Counted from the stretch's first letter, positions 1-10,876 are shown. The stretch is 64,000 bases of DNA from Neodontobutis hainanensis (GCA_024349245.1 JALDNG010000392.1:110523-174522); one strand, 5' to 3'. A program made the numbers and translations. Notes: generated by a model not told the origin, from the letters alone.

Positions 1-1660
1 GAGGTGAGAACATCAACCAGCTCGTTGGCACATGCTCTGAGAGCCCGCCCAGCAATGTTGTCTGGTCCTGCTGCTTTGCGGGGGATGATCTTCCTCAGAG
101 TTTTGCGTACCTGAGTTGATGTGATGGTTGGTGGAGGGGGGTTGGGTGATCCAGGTGTGTGTGAGGTCCCCTTCTGCAGTGTCGCTGGGGGCCTCAAAGC
201 GGGCGTAGAAATTGTTGAGGTCATCAAGCAGTCTGTCTGTTGAGCCGCTGATGTTGGTGGTGGTCCTGTAGTCTGTGATGTGCTGCAGGCCTTGCCACAT
301 CCGCCCTGAATCAGCAGTAGAGTAGAAGCTGTCCAGCTTCTCTCTATACTGCCTCTTAACCGCTGCAATGGCTTTTCTCAGTCCATACTTCGCAGCTTTG
401 TACTCGCTCTCATTGCCTGATCTAAATGCAAGAGAGCGAGCACGCAGCATGTGACGTACCTGACTGTTTATCCAGGGCTTCTGGTTGGGAAACTTCCTGA
501 TTCGTATGGTGGGCACGATGTTATCAACACAAGTGCTGATGTAGCCAGTTACATACTCAGCATAGTCCTGTACGCTGACGGAAGAGTCCTCCACAGTGGC
601 TGCAGCTTTAAACACATCCCATTCTGTCAGCGAAAAACAGTCCTGCAGGGTGGTCTCGCTTTCCGGGGTCCAGAGTTTAATCTGTTCGATGACAGGGTGT
701 GCTTGTTTCAGTCTTTGTCCGTAAGCAGGGTACAGGAACAAAGAAATGTGGTCCGAGTGTCCGAAGTGGGGGCGGGATGCAGCCCTGTATGCACCACGTA
801 TGTTGCTGTAGACGTGGTCGAGGGTGTTTTTATCACGGTTGGGAATGTCAACATCCTGGTGGTATTTAGGGATTACAGTCCGCAAACAACACTGGTTGAA
901 GTCACCAGCAACAATAAAAACAGCATCAGGAGGAGCCGTTTCTAGCGCACTGATGGCGTCATGGAGTTTACCAAGTGCTGCCGCGGAGTTGGAGTTGGGG
1001 GATGTAAACAGCGGCCAAAAACACAGCAGTAAATTCCCTCGGTAGATAATAAGGACGGCACTGCAGCAGTAAAAACTCCACATCTGGTGAGCAGTGCACG
1101 TCAATAGTCCATATATCTTCGCACCACGAGTTGTTTACAAACACACACTTGCCTCCCCCTTTAGTCTTACCGGACGCGGCCGTTCGATCGCCTCGGTGAA
1201 CCGAATGAGTCTGTAGCTGAATGGCGTTCTCTGGGACTTTGTTTGAGAGCCAGGTCTCAGTGAAAATTAGGGCGCAGCACTCTCTAATTTCCCGATGGGT
1301 TGTAATCCTGGCTCGTAGCTCGTCCAGTTTGTTTTTCTAGAGACCGCACATTCGCTAGCAGGAGGCTGGGTAGTGGTGGTCGGCAAGGGCAAGCTTTTAG
1401 TCTAGAATGAAGACCTCCTCTCTCGCCATCTCCTAAGCACTCTCCTGGGGTCAGCGAACTCACTCGAGACCAGTGCTTCGTGGTCCCCGGGGTAGTTTCG
1501 GTGGTGACTCTGGGCGAACAATGAGTTGTAGTTCCAGCGGAATAGAACCACTAAAATCAAAGTTTCGTGAGTTGTCGATGTCCAATAATGCCTGTCTGAT
1601 GTATGTTAGCAGTGCATGGCATTTGTGCACTGCAGAAAAAATGAAAAACACACAAAAAAT
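1..1660 (-). mobile_element. 5' part of a LINE (EN domain and start of RT), Rex1/L2-like
   Basis: Reading the minus strand from about 1660 down to 1 gives, in several frames, the start of a LINE ORF2. A leader with 'YIRQALLDI' comes first, then an apurinic-type endonuclease with NVRSLENKLDELRARI and FTETWLSNK (about 1350-1240). AGDFN (about 915) and GHSDH (about 740) follow, then the linker 'KPWINSQVRHMLRAR' (about 470) and the RT entry 'RKAAGPDNIAGRALRA' (about 70-25). Frames change near 130 (a G run) and near 1100. The element continues past the window edge, so its catalytic RT core is not visible. The linker style fits the Jockey superfamily (Rex1/Babar or L2) of fish, but I cannot fix the clade from this part. 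Confidence 0.8.
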
Positions 1661-1689
1661 AAGAAAAGTCGGACATTTATCTTGTCCAA

Positions 1690-1790
1690 GATCCTAAATC
1701 TGACATAATTTATACACTTTGTATTTAAGTGCACAGAGTTAATAACTTGTAAAAAGTGTCTTTATTAATAATTTTTTTTCAATAACATAA
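1690..1790. repeat. Short non-coding segment with a second copy at 50.2 kb
   Basis: The stretch with 'ACATAATTTATACACTTTGT' and 'ATTTAAGTGCACAG' is nearly identical to 50220-50275. The same order of flanking words then recurs: an 'aataacat.aaag' word and later 'gtagtgctgcaaaga' at about 1860 and 50450. In this copy the space between those words holds a SINE tail. It is either a dispersed repeat or an old duplicated segment. No coding content seen. Confidence 0.6.
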
Positions 1791-1792
1791 AA

Positions 1793-1852
1793 GAACAATG
1801 TAAGTTGCTTTGGATAAAAGTGTCAGCTAAATGAAAAAATGTAAATGTAATA
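1793..1852 (+). repeat. Truncated tail of a tRNA-type SINE
   Basis: It carries 'gaacaatgtaagttgcttt', then 'ggataaaagtgtcagctaaa' and a short 'aatgtaaatgtaat' end. This is the same 3' tail as the complete SINE at 22748 and the reverse-oriented copies at 4646 and 32604. Only the last ~60 bp are present, so this is a 5'-truncated copy. Confidence 0.7.
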
Positions 1853-2252
1853 AATGTGAGTAGTGCTGCAAAGACGATAAGAGTTATTAGGTTTGGCAAG
1901 AATTGAGACGACGGAGACAGCCCAACTTGGAATTTGGAATAGATGATCACAGTTTATTATCTTGCAAGAGGAACACTTTATACTGCATTTTGGTAGTACA
2001 GCATGAAATGGTTCAACAAGCATTACATACAGACAGTTTATATATGATTGTGAACGCCCATGTTGGAAAACAGCACATCCTTGAAGATTAGTTTAGGTGT
2101 TGTGTCACTGATTTGCCTGACGCCACCGAAGAATATATCTGAATTTATCTGGTGTCTGACCCAGCTTGATCAACACAATGTCACATAAGGATGTTACAGT
2201 TCAGATGTCAAAATCACTTCTCTTAAGCATGTTGACAAGATATTGCAACAAT

Positions 2253-2284
2253 ATCTCTTGTTGCAATCTCTTGCAACAAGAGAT
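2253..2284. repeat. Hairpin, 14 bp stem
   Basis: Arms 2253-2266 and 2271-2284 are perfectly complementary around a 4 nt loop (tctc). It lies 26 bp from the palindrome at 2311, in the distal env remnant. Confidence 0.85.
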
Positions 2285-2310
2285 GCAAGAGATTATTTTT
2301 ATAAATAATG

Positions 2311-2348
2311 CAACAGATTTTACCTGTGATCACAGGTAAAATCTGTTG
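2311..2348. repeat. Perfect 38 bp palindrome
   Basis: The arms 2311-2329 and 2330-2348 are exact reverse complements with no spacer. The centre is TGTGATCACA. It sits in the 3' part of the env remnant. Confidence 0.9.
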
Positions 2349-2845
2349 TAAAATTCTACTCCATTTTCCGAACATATTGTCAAACCAGGATGAGATTGAG
2401 CCGTTGATACCAGAATGTTTGGACAGCTCCTCTGCCAGGAGTCCCTCAAAGGAGTCCCTCAAAGCTCTGGTCACGCTGCCATGAGGAGCTGTGTTGTTTG
2501 GGATAAAAGTGCAGCAGACTTGTCCAAAAATTTTGCAGACCCCACCTCTTTCAGCTAAGAGCATGTCCAGCGCCATTCTGTTTTGCCAGGCCATAAGACT
2601 AGTTTTGTCCAACTGTTCTGCTAGGCCAGCCACGGCCTCTCTGATGTAATTAATTAATCTTTGTTGGGTGTAGTAAATGTAGTTAATCTAGGGCAGCAAA
2701 CAACAAATCAATTAAATCGATTAAAATCGATTACTAAAAGAGTTGGCAACAAATTTAATAATCGATTCATTGTGTTGCGCGATGCAGTGACGTTTGATTA
2801 TTCTGTAAAAAAAAAAAAAAAAAAGCGGAAGTATTGGAAAGATAC

Positions 2846-2947
2846 ATGGCAGAAGCAGAGAAATCCGTGCGCCCCAAGTCATCCAAGGTGTGGGAGCATT
2901 TCACACTAAAACAGACATGGCATGGCACGGGAACACCACAGCAATGA
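2846..2947 (+). pseudogene. BED-finger start of a hAT transposase
   Basis: A 33-codon ORF starts at ATG 2846 and ends at TGA 2945. It contains RPKSSKVWEHFTLK, which resembles the beginning of a BED zinc finger (the S-x-VWxHF signature) found at the N-terminus of hAT transposases. The finger's Cys and His ligands and the dimerisation and catalytic regions are absent, so this is a first-exon-like remnant. It supports the hAT call made from the ends and the 8 bp duplication. Confidence 0.5.
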
Positions 2948-3124
2948 TCCAGCATCCTACTTTTGTTCCATATTGAAGTGGGGAACGTAATGTCCCTGTT
3001 GCTGGTGTTTACTTGTTATCCAGCTTGACAAGCATGACAAGTTAGCATTAGCTCGTTAATAACAGTAGTAATGGCCATGGTCACATTTTTGCATTGAAAT
3101 GCAAAGTGTCTGAACAAAAGGACT

Positions 3125-3160
3125 GAGAGAGAGAGAGTGTGTGTGTGTGTGTGTGTGTGT
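3125..3160. repeat. (GA)n(GT)n microsatellite
   Basis: A GA run passes directly into about 11 GT units, inside the hAT derivative. Confidence 0.95.
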
Positions 3161-3599
3161 CAGTGTGAGAGTGTCTGCATCTGCGAGTGTGTGCGTCTGC
3201 AGTGTAGTGTAGTGAACAAGTTCTGACATTCAAACAAATCCTTTTAAATTTTCTGATTTGTATTGTTCTTTATTTTTTATAAATTATTTATTGTTCTGGC
3301 AACTCAGTTGGCACTTTATTAAAAAAAAGTCTTTATATTTGGCAGATGTAAAACATAAATGTGTATGTTTTTTGTGTTAGCCCATTTTTATTTTATTTTA
3401 TTACTATTATAACAGCACAGGGGTGTTCAAGGAGCAACATGTTTGTGCACTTTCTAAAGATTTTTTGGTTCTGTTTTTGAATAAAGGGTTGGAAATCGGA
3501 AATGTTTTTCTTGTTTTTTGTTTTTTCCTGGATTCATCGATTAATTTGACAGATTAATCGATTATTAGAAGAATCGTTAGTTGCACCCCTAAGTTAATC

Positions 3600-4386
3600 C
3601 AATCAACATTTTTTTTATTGTTACCCACCATAGCCTGTTTCCACAGAAATGGTCTGCTGGACTGTCTCCACATTCAAGGTTAGTACGGGTGAGGTTTTGT
3701 TTCCATCTGTCTTGGTGGTTATGTCAGCATATTCTGTTACTTTTATTTCGAATAAACCTAAAGGGTCCCGTAACATAGGTCCCTAAAACATAAATGTTTG
3801 AATAACCCACCCGAGGTCTTTTCAGAGAGAATATTAGTGGATTGCATTGGAACATTTCACAGGAAGGAGGGGCAACCATTTCTGTTATTGATAATTCATA
3901 TTCAGGTTGGGGGCAGCAATTGGCCTAGGCTTGAACCCCCAGTCTTGTGTTTGCAATCACATGTCCCCAGGTGTCACATGTGCACCCTTTTGACAATGCC
4001 ATTGTTCCCCAGATGGATGCCCCTTGCATGCAGTTACCTGTAGTTACGCAAATATACTTCTCCACCCCTGCCCACTGTGTCTTTTGGTCATTCCCACAGC
4101 CTAGAACAGAGCAGAGGTCTATCTGAGCAGCACATTTGGTGTTTGCCACACATCTTATAGTAGGTATTGTGTTTGACTCCTGGTTCTTTGTTTTCCATTC
4201 GTTTAACATAGCTCTTTTAATTCTTTTGTGGTTACTGTAGACATGGTTTGAAGACCTAGTTTTGAAATGCCAGGTTACTGGTACATTTATTATGATGGAT
4301 ATAACTAATAATATGCAGAGAGTGCCTCTTATTCCACAACCTCTGAGTCTAAAAGGGTGCCAGAGTTGGTCTGGCATGGTGACCAC
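3600..4386 (-). pseudogene. env surface (SU) subunit remnant with signal peptide
   Basis: The frame from 4386 down begins with a charged N-terminus and a hydrophobic stretch (GTLCILLVISIIINVPV, about residues 21-37), as expected of an env leader. It then becomes cysteine-rich (CVANTKC, CSVLGCG, YICVTTGNC, GCTCDTWG). Past a stop near 3925 the next ~300 bp continue in SU-like frames to the hAT insertion. The start lies just past the integrase stop near 4402, the close pol-env spacing normal for this retrovirus type. Degenerate, with several stops. Confidence 0.7.
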
Positions 4387-4399
4387 TTGTTAATTTTGT

Positions 4400-5165
4400 T
4401 ACTTATCTCTTCGTGGGAATGCTGGCTCTTTTGAAGTGGGTCAGACGTACCCAAGTTCCTCTTTCAGCAATCCTCACAGCGCTTGGAGTTGACAGCAAGA
4501 CCTAATATGGTCCCTCCCAACATGGCAAGGACCATTTTTTTCGTTTCAGGACCTTGATGAAAACCCAGTCGCCTGGTTGAACAAACGTAGTCTCTGGCTC
4601 AACTGGGTCTGTGGGGGAAGAAACTGTAGACATAGTTTTTCTGCATTTTACATTTTCTACATTTATTGATTTTGCTGACGCTTTTATCCAAAGCGGCTTA
4701 CATTGTTCTACAGTAATTACCAGTGTTACAGCCACTGGAGGCAAGGTGGGTTAAGTGTCTTGCCCAAGGACACAATGACAGTATAAACTGTGGGGAGAGC
4801 GGGAATCGAACCGCCTACCTTCCGGTTGAAGGATGATCGCTCTAACCATGTATTCTGCAATATGTTCAGTTGCTTCTGTGTCATCTCCTTTTAACTGTTT
4901 TGTGGGGGGTCTGTAAGGTCGGCCATAGAGTATTTCATAGGGTGAGAGCCCTTTGGAGCTTGGCTGTATATGTAAGCTCAACATCACCAGGGGGAGACAG
5001 TCAACCCAAGATTTCCATTGTCTTTCTGAGTTTGGTTTTATTAGTCCCATTTAGCCATTCAATTTTACCCGTGGATTGTGGATGATAGCTGGGAAAATAT
5101 TTAATTTGTATGGAAAACAATCGTGACAGCTCAGAGATAACTTTGTTTCTAAAATGAGGTGTTAG
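4400..5165 (-). pseudogene. Integrase C-terminal half of ERV pol, split by a SINE
   Basis: Minus-strand frames give SYHPQSTGKIEWLNGT (late catalytic core, about 5080-5040), then GLSPYEILYGRPYRPP (about 4950-4905). After the SINE come PGDWVFIKV, KKWSLPCWEGPY and RGTWVRLTHFKR, the GPY/F-like C-terminal module of gammaretroviral integrases. The zinc-binding N-terminus and the first part of the core are missing, because at about 5165 the frame jumps into the RT connection region. A SINE (4646-4852) lies between the core and the C-terminal module. Confidence 0.8.
4646..4852 (-). mobile_element. tRNA-derived SINE inserted in the ERV integrase, 7 bp target duplication
   Basis: Read on the minus strand it has a head truncated at the A box, then 'caaccggaaggtaggcggtt' and a B-box-like 'ggttcgattcc'. 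The 'tgtccttgggcaagacactt' core follows, then the 'gtaagccgctttggataaa' tail and a short A/T-rich end. TTCTGCA occurs at 4639-4645 and 4853-4859, a 7 bp duplication of the target. The integrase reading resumes on both sides, so it arrived after the ERV. Confidence 0.85.
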
Positions 5166-6560
5166 TGTATGAAATAGGACAAGTGTGGCTGAGCTCTGGA
5201 TTGCCAGAGCTGCTGCTTGAACGGCCTGTAGGCATGGAGCCATGGCCCGTGAGATAGGGGAATAGTAAGCTACGGGTCGTAGTTTATCTCCAAAGGGCTG
5301 GGTGAGAACACTAGTCATAAAGCCGTTTCTTTAACACTTGTTTGAATGAACGGTTTTGAGTAGTTAGGGAGGGCCAAGACTGATGAGCTAACTAAGATTG
5401 ATTTTATGTTAGTGAAGGCCGTGTCTGCTTCTGCAGTCCATTGAATTTTATCTTATCATTGCCATAGGAACATCATAGATTAAGGCCAACAATGGTTGTG
5501 TCATTTCAGCGTAGTTAGGTACCCACTGTCTACAAAAGTTAGTTATGCCAAGAAATGACATCATTTGTTTTTTTGTCAGAGGTTTTGGGGCTTGAAGGAT
5601 TGCAGTTTTTCTGCTTTCGTCTAAATGTTTTCCCTTGTGAGTGAGTGATAGTCCAGATATTTAACTTGTTTCTTCCACAGCTGCAGTTTGTTTTCACTTG
5701 CTTTGTGACCTTGCTGTGCTAGATATCTAAGTAGAGCTATTGTGTCAGCTTTGCACTGCTGCTCTGTTTCAGAGGCTACCAGTATGTCATCAACGTACAC
5801 AATTATCTGGCTTCCATTTGGAGGGTTAAATTTGGCCAGGTTTGCTGTTGTTACTTGCGAATATATTGCTGGTGAGTGGCAGAAGTCTTAAGTGGTCCTT
5901 GTAAAAGTGTAGGGCTGTCTGTATTGGAACGCAAACTAAAATTGGCTGTCTGGATGCACAGGGATTGAGAAAAATGCATTTGCAATGACGGAAAAAATTT
6001 TGGCCTTTTGGTTAAGGTCATTCAGTAATGTGTGTGGATTGGGAACTAAGGGAGCCCTGTACTTTGTTACTACTACTTTATTACTACTTTACTACTTTAT
6101 TACTACTTTATTAACACCCTGCAAGTCTTGTGTCATCCTCCAACCTGCAGAAGGGTCTGCTTTCTTTACAGGAAACAAAGGTGAATTACATGGGAAGTAA
6201 GGAAATTTTCTAATAACGCCAGAAGCCTGTAATGATTTGATTAGTGGTGCAATGCTCTCTTCAACCTCCATTTTTAAAGGATATTGTGATTTTAATTGGT
6301 TCCACCCCTTTTATTAAACCAACATCTACAGGACCCATAGAGCATAGTTTTTTAGAAACGTCTGCTAAGGCTTGTTCATCCTCATTTGTTAGCAACAGTC
6401 ACTCTGATGTCTTTGTGCACAGATTTGCATGCGTTTGTTGTCCAGTTTAGGTTTTTCTGACAAACCCCCTGGCTTGGTGAGTACTGTATTCCATTGCCCT
6501 TATCCTTCCACTGTCTCACTAAGTTTATTTGCTTTAGCTAAAACCCATCCGATTTTGTTT
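5165..6560 (-). pseudogene. Reverse transcriptase of ERV pol
   Basis: Recognisable blocks in order on the minus strand: 'SLQASGVIRKF' with SPLFPVKK and GWRMTQDLQGVNK (about 6230-6110), then the catalytic IVYVDDILVASE (about 5800-5770). FLGITNFCRQWVPNYAEM (about 5550) and LTQPFGDKLRPVAYYS (about 5300) follow. The YVDD box and the connection-domain wording fit gammaretrovirus-type pol. Stops and shifts are frequent, and a TACTACTTTAT-rich expansion lies at 6065-6115. RNase H is lost at the junction near 5165. Confidence 0.8.
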
Positions 6561-6666
6561 GCATCCCCACCAGGTGTCAGTCAAAAGCACTGGCCTGCCA
6601 CAACATAAATGTAACTTTTTGTCTTCTTCGCGCAGTGCCACTGTAACGGCCGCGTTACCACGAGCA

Positions 6667-6719
6667 TCCCAATGGAGCGTCCCAATGGAGCGTCCCAATG
6701 GAGCGTCCCAATGGAGCGT
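6667..6719. repeat. 13 bp tandem repeat, four copies
   Basis: The unit TCCCAATGGAGCG occurs four times in a row, with only the first base of the first copy differing. The unit is not a multiple of three, so the array shifts the pol frame between protease and RT. Confidence 0.95.
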
Positions 6720-6959
6720 TGTAGCAGCAGTTGTGTTTGGGGGTTCCTAAAGAAGGTTTTTTCATATGTGTCATTTCTGTTTGGGTAGTTATGATGAAGC
6801 CTTAGGCAGTTAAGGTTGTCTGTTTTTTGTATACAAGATCCAGGAGGAACCACTGCTGTCACTGTTTTTCTATCAGTTCTTCATTAACTGTACCAGGGCC
6901 AGTAGAGATAAGGTCAAGGCTATAGCAGTATTCCAAGTTTTCTCTATCACAAAGTGTTC

Positions 6960-7320
6960 GTCTTCACCTCCTATGATTTGTGTTCCCGTTATTCTTATTG
7001 CTTTCATGCCTTGGGGTTGGAATTACACCTATATTAAGGACTTTTAATAAGTCTCGGCCCAACAGATTGACAGGACATAAAAGTGAAATCACAAATTCAG
7101 CTCTAGTTTTGGATCCAGTTTTAGAATCTTTTACTTCTAGGGGTGATGTGAGAGGTTTGTTAACTATGTGCCCTGTGGCAGATTTTACTCTGAGTACATT
7201 GTTAGCATGCGGTGTAAATTTTTTGTGCGCGCATTCATTTCAAATGATTTATTGACATGCTCCGGTGTCGCATAAACATTTAACAGAATGACCGTTTATT
7301 TGTAGAGTAACCATTGTTTT
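6960..7320 (-). pseudogene. Aspartic protease of ERV
   Basis: A minus-strand frame from about 7313 starts MVTLQINGHSVKCLCDTGAC, which carries the DTGA active-site motif of retroviral aspartic proteases. About 80 codons later LLGRDLLKVLNIGVI matches the second conserved block (GRDLL). A stop directly after the active-site region breaks it. Its place between the zinc-knuckle gag end and RT is as expected. Confidence 0.75.
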
Positions 7321-7458
7321 TTCTTCTAAATGCAAGAGGCAATCTGCATTGTGTAAGGTTAGAATCTCTTCTGCAACATATTCCGACTGTGGCTACATGT
7401 CTCATATGTGGTTTTTGTGTGTGTGTGTTTTTGCATGACCTTGGTTAGGTGCGGTCAG

Positions 7459-8745
7459 TCATGCTTGCTCCTCCTCCTCTCGTCTGGGCCCCCAAATTTG
7501 ACGGCCCCCTGTGTCTGTGCACTCTCTCGCCCAATGGTGTTTTTCTCCGCATTTGGTGCACTTGCACTCCTGTTCGCCTCTGCCACGTCCACCTCCGTGC
7601 CCACGGCCTCTGGCAACATGTCCTTGGAAAAAAAGCATTATATTCATTAGTGTCAGGTTCATCAATAATAAATGCTTCAAAAACCCTTTTTCCTTTTTTG
7701 TAATTTTGAAGACCTCTTCTGCATGTGTTGCACACTCCTTAACCTGTGTTAATGAAGTTGTGGCCCATCCAATTTGATGTTTTTTAACAAATTGGGGGAT
7801 TTCAGGTTTTGTACCATTGAGAAATGCATTTTTTAGCTGATTAGCGTGCAGGCTGGTTTCTGTATCGTCTTGTGTTATTCCACTGTGTGTTAAACACTTA
7901 TTTTAATCATTGGAACTACACTAAGACTGATTCGTTGTCTTCCTGTTTGCAATGAGCAATCTTGGAATAATCAGCGCGCCCTTGATAATGTTCAACAATG
8001 GTAGTTAGGAGCATGTCTACTCTTGCTGTCCATTGGCCGTCTTTATATAATATTGTTTTAGCCTCAAACATAGGGTCCCAGCCTTCTTTTACTAAACACC
8101 AAACAGATTTTAACATAACTCGTGATGAGAGTTCTACTTCAAGAGTATCGAGATGATAACTTTCACACAGTCTTTTAAACATTGTTTTAAATTCTCCTGT
8201 GTTTGTTTTTGGGTGAGGGATATCTGCTGTTGCTTCTTTTATATCTACTTCGGACCATGGTCGGTAGACTTGGACCTTTGCAGGTTGCTGACCTTGTCCA
8301 GCTCTAGGGTTTGGCATTTCTATCATTGGATATGTTTCTGTTTCGTTAACAGTTGTGTCTATGCCTGTCGAATATGTAAGAAATGGATTGTATGACTTAC
8401 CACACCTTGTTGTATGTGCTTGATTTTGTGTGGCCAATGCCGGACATGGATCACGGGATTGTTGGGCGGAGGTATATGGCGTGGCAGAGCGAGGCAGAGG
8501 CTGAAGAGGGAGCGGTAGGGGCAGCGGGTGAGCCTGTGTTGGCTGTGTTAGCTGTGGCTCCTGCAGGTGCTCGTGCTGTGACAGCAGGGGGACCTTGTAG
8601 GGGCCCTTAAGGTCGTCATCCATCCGTTGACGAGAGGAGAAAGCATGTAAAGACGGATACATTTGATTGATGTTTCTGGAGTTCTATTTTCTGTAACTTG
8701 ACAAGTTTTTTTTTGTTTGTTTCTCAGCTATTTGTTTACGTTTTT
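7459..8745 (-). pseudogene. gag (capsid region and CCHC zinc knuckle) of ERV
   Basis: The frame 8662-7916 is 248 codons. A proline/glutamine-rich first third is followed by capsid-like sequence with VYRPWSEVDIKEATADIPHP and FKTMFKRLCESYHLDTLE. The next frame (about 7680-7459) has CTKCGEKHHWAREC, a C-x2-C-x4-H-x4-C nucleocapsid knuckle in an RG-rich context. Upstream, KRKQIAEKQTKK (about 8750-8715) continues beyond the transposon at 8750, and its other half is visible at 10877-10920. Frameshifted but among the better kept parts of this ERV. Confidence 0.75.
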
Positions 8746-8749
8746 CCTG

Positions 8750-10876
8750 GGGCCTGTTGCACAAAAGTAGAATTAAGACATCCGGGATAAATGACTCAGC
8801 TGAGCTCAATAAAGCCAAAACATGTGCGTCCAGGCTTAATTGGTTGCACAAAGACCAAGCCAGGATGAGCAGACACGGATTCATTAAGCCAGGTGAAACC
8901 AATCCTGGATAGGTGCGCGCTCACTCAAATAGACCCCGCCACAGATCACAGATTAACTGATTTACCATGGCAACTAGAGCCGCGTACTTTTCCCTGTCGG
9001 AAACACAAATCCTCATGGAGGCATACGAGGTGGTAAAAGATATAATTAAGAAGAAAGGCAACACCGCCACAGTGATAAAGCAAAGAGAAAAAGCGTGGCA
9101 AAGTATTGCAGACCGCCTGAATGCGTAAGTAGTGCAAAATTACAGACTCACCGCTTCGCTGAAACATCACAATTACAAATCAAATATTTAATTCACATCT
9201 CCAAAAACGCAGTTGTACTGTAATTATGAAACGGTTACATTTTTATTGAAATGCACTGCATATATGAGTGAAATTGTGTAACGTAACTCCATCACACTGT
9301 AATAAAGCTATGATAAATTATTATTAAAGCCTTTCATTATTATTTTACGTTACTACGCTCAGTACGGTTTAATCTTAGCCGTTGTACTCTGCGTATGTTG
9401 TCCACCGTTTTTTTTTTGTGTTTCCCCTGCTTTTATTAATGTAAAGCAGCTTTGACAGAATGAAACAATTGTGAAAAGTGCTATATAAATAAAATTTTCT
9501 TGATTACATAGATGAGCTATAATAATGATCACTTTAATTTATATAGCGCCTTTCAAAGGAGCCAAGGTTGGTTGCTCACTGCACTGCAAAAATGTCTGTC
9601 TTAGTATTTTTGTCTTGTTTTCTGTAAAAAAAAAAATATAAAAAAAAAATCTTAAATATTTTCTTGTGCTGTCCTCCACAATGTGGACAGTGGTCGGCTG
9701 CTGAGTGACCAATATGTGTTGAATTATTTTAGTTAGTATGTGTGCTTTCAATTTAGGTAAAAAAAATCTTCCTGTGGCAGAGGAAATAGGGTTTATTTGG
9801 GTTGCGTTATTTATTTATTTATTTTTTTTGATGAATTTGGCCTCTTATGATGATGATGCGGTATACTGTGTGTAATACAAGGCTGCATGGAGGCTACTGC
9901 ATCCATTCATTTGTCTGTTCAGTTGATGTGTATGGATTTGTCCTGCATTTATTTTAGTGTGCAGACATGCAGGGTGTGTTATATACAGACCTTTGAATGT
10001 GTATGTATCATTTTGTATAATATGCTTTGATTCTGTGCTTTCCATCTTGTAGAGTCACTGTGACTTCAGTTTCGAAAGGAGCTGATAGTTTACCTGCTTT
10101 GTTTTGTCCTTATTCAATAAAGGAACATAATGTTACACATTGTGTTTTTATATTCATATGGAATGTGTATTTGTTTATATGACAGAGTACTAGGGCCCCA
10201 CTGAGGAAAAAGGATAAAGTCATAAATTTATGAGGCTGGTTCTTTCTGCAGAAAAGCAACATATTCTTTTTACAGTTTTGATAGTTATGACAATGTGATA
10301 CTTCATATTCTGGCACATCAGCATGTCTGTGTTTATGAAACCATACTGAAGTACAAATTCACGAAATGCCCCACATCTGTCATTTTAACAACTGTCCTCC
10401 TTTAAAACAACTGGTTACAATATTATGTCTTGTCTTTTTTTCCCTCTGTGGCCCTTATATTCTATCATTTTATATATAGCCTTATAGTCTATGGGAAACT
10501 GTAAATTATCTAATGATAGCAACATCATCTATACATCATTTATCCAAAATGATTGAAATTAATGATCACAAATGATTAAATAATGACAGTGGGTCTAGTT
10601 ATGTGATAACAATGTATAGTGAGCAGTGAACGAATTATTTGTTTCCATTTGTGGTGACTACTGACTGACATTAGGGATGAGATTAAATAGATCCTGGAAT
10701 TTAGCCTGGTCTGGAGCAGGCTAGCTCCACAGAATAAATCTCCATGGTAATTTATACCATAACATATCATCCTACCCCCTATCCAGCTTTAGTGCAACCG
10801 GATTAGGGATCAATTGAGCCAGGATCACCAAGATATCCTGGCTTAAGCCCTTATCCTACTTTTGTGCAACAGGCCC
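8750..10876 (+). mobile_element. DNA transposon with Myb/SANT-like first exon (PIF/Harbinger-like), inserted in ERV gag
   Basis: Perfect inverted ends GGGCCTGTTGCACAAAAGTA open at 8750 and close at 10876. CTG precedes the left end (8747-8749) and follows the right end (10877-10879), a 3 bp duplication. Removing the element joins the gag frame on both sides. It carries a Myb/SANT-like exon near the left end. The rest is AT-rich and contains LINE-tail-like pieces (about 9440-9560) and a fragment of the 'cactgcaaaaatgtctg' repeat (about 9580-9660). PIF/Harbinger is my best assignment from the 3 bp duplication and the paired Myb-like protein. No transposase catalytic region is present. Confidence 0.75.
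8967..9124 (+). CDS. Myb/SANT-like DNA-binding exon of the transposon
   Basis: ATG at 8967 opens a 53-codon reading beginning MATRAAYFSLSETQILMEAY. It contains KKKGNTATVIKQREKAWQSI and ADRLNA, the spacing of Myb/SANT-like trihelix proteins encoded by Harbinger-type elements and by host genes such as naif1. A GTAAGT splice donor begins at 9125, right after ADRLN, so the stop codon at 9126 lies in the intron of the intended transcript. Only this first exon is recognisable; the later exons and the transposase are deleted. Start chosen because it opens the domain at the usual distance. Confidence 0.6.

Larger units (their letters stand above)
2223..2665 (-). pseudogene. env transmembrane (TM) subunit remnant of the ERV
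   Basis: The frame contains a helical stretch ending in QNRMALDMLLAERGGVC and then a C-x6-CC motif (CKIFGQVCC). That is the immunosuppressive-like segment and TM cysteine motif of gamma-type retroviral envelope proteins. A glycosylation-like NNT and an amphipathic WFDNMFGKW segment follow. The frame runs into a hairpin-rich stretch at 2250-2350 instead of a clear membrane anchor and tail. Upstream it is cut by the hAT insertion at 2689. The style resembles envelope sequences widespread in percomorph fish. Not functional as it stands. Confidence 0.8.
2689..3591 (+). mobile_element. hAT-type DNA transposon derivative with 8 bp target duplication
   Basis: The left end TAGGGCAGCAA and the right end (read inward TAGGGGTGCAACTAACGATT) form imperfect inverted repeats. 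Both ends are rich in ATCGATTA words. Flanking AGTTAATC at 2681-2688 and at 3592-3599 is a perfect 8 bp duplication, the hAT hallmark. Inside are a BED-finger-like short ORF (2846), a run of 18 A, a GA/GT microsatellite and AT-rich sequence. About 0.9 kb is too short for a full transposase, so it is a deletion derivative. It interrupts the ERV env gene between the SU and TM parts. Confidence 0.85.

Noticed and set aside
7408..7777. Plus-strand ORFs over 7.4-7.8 kb
   Set aside because: They lie opposite the gag zinc-knuckle region; no independent support.
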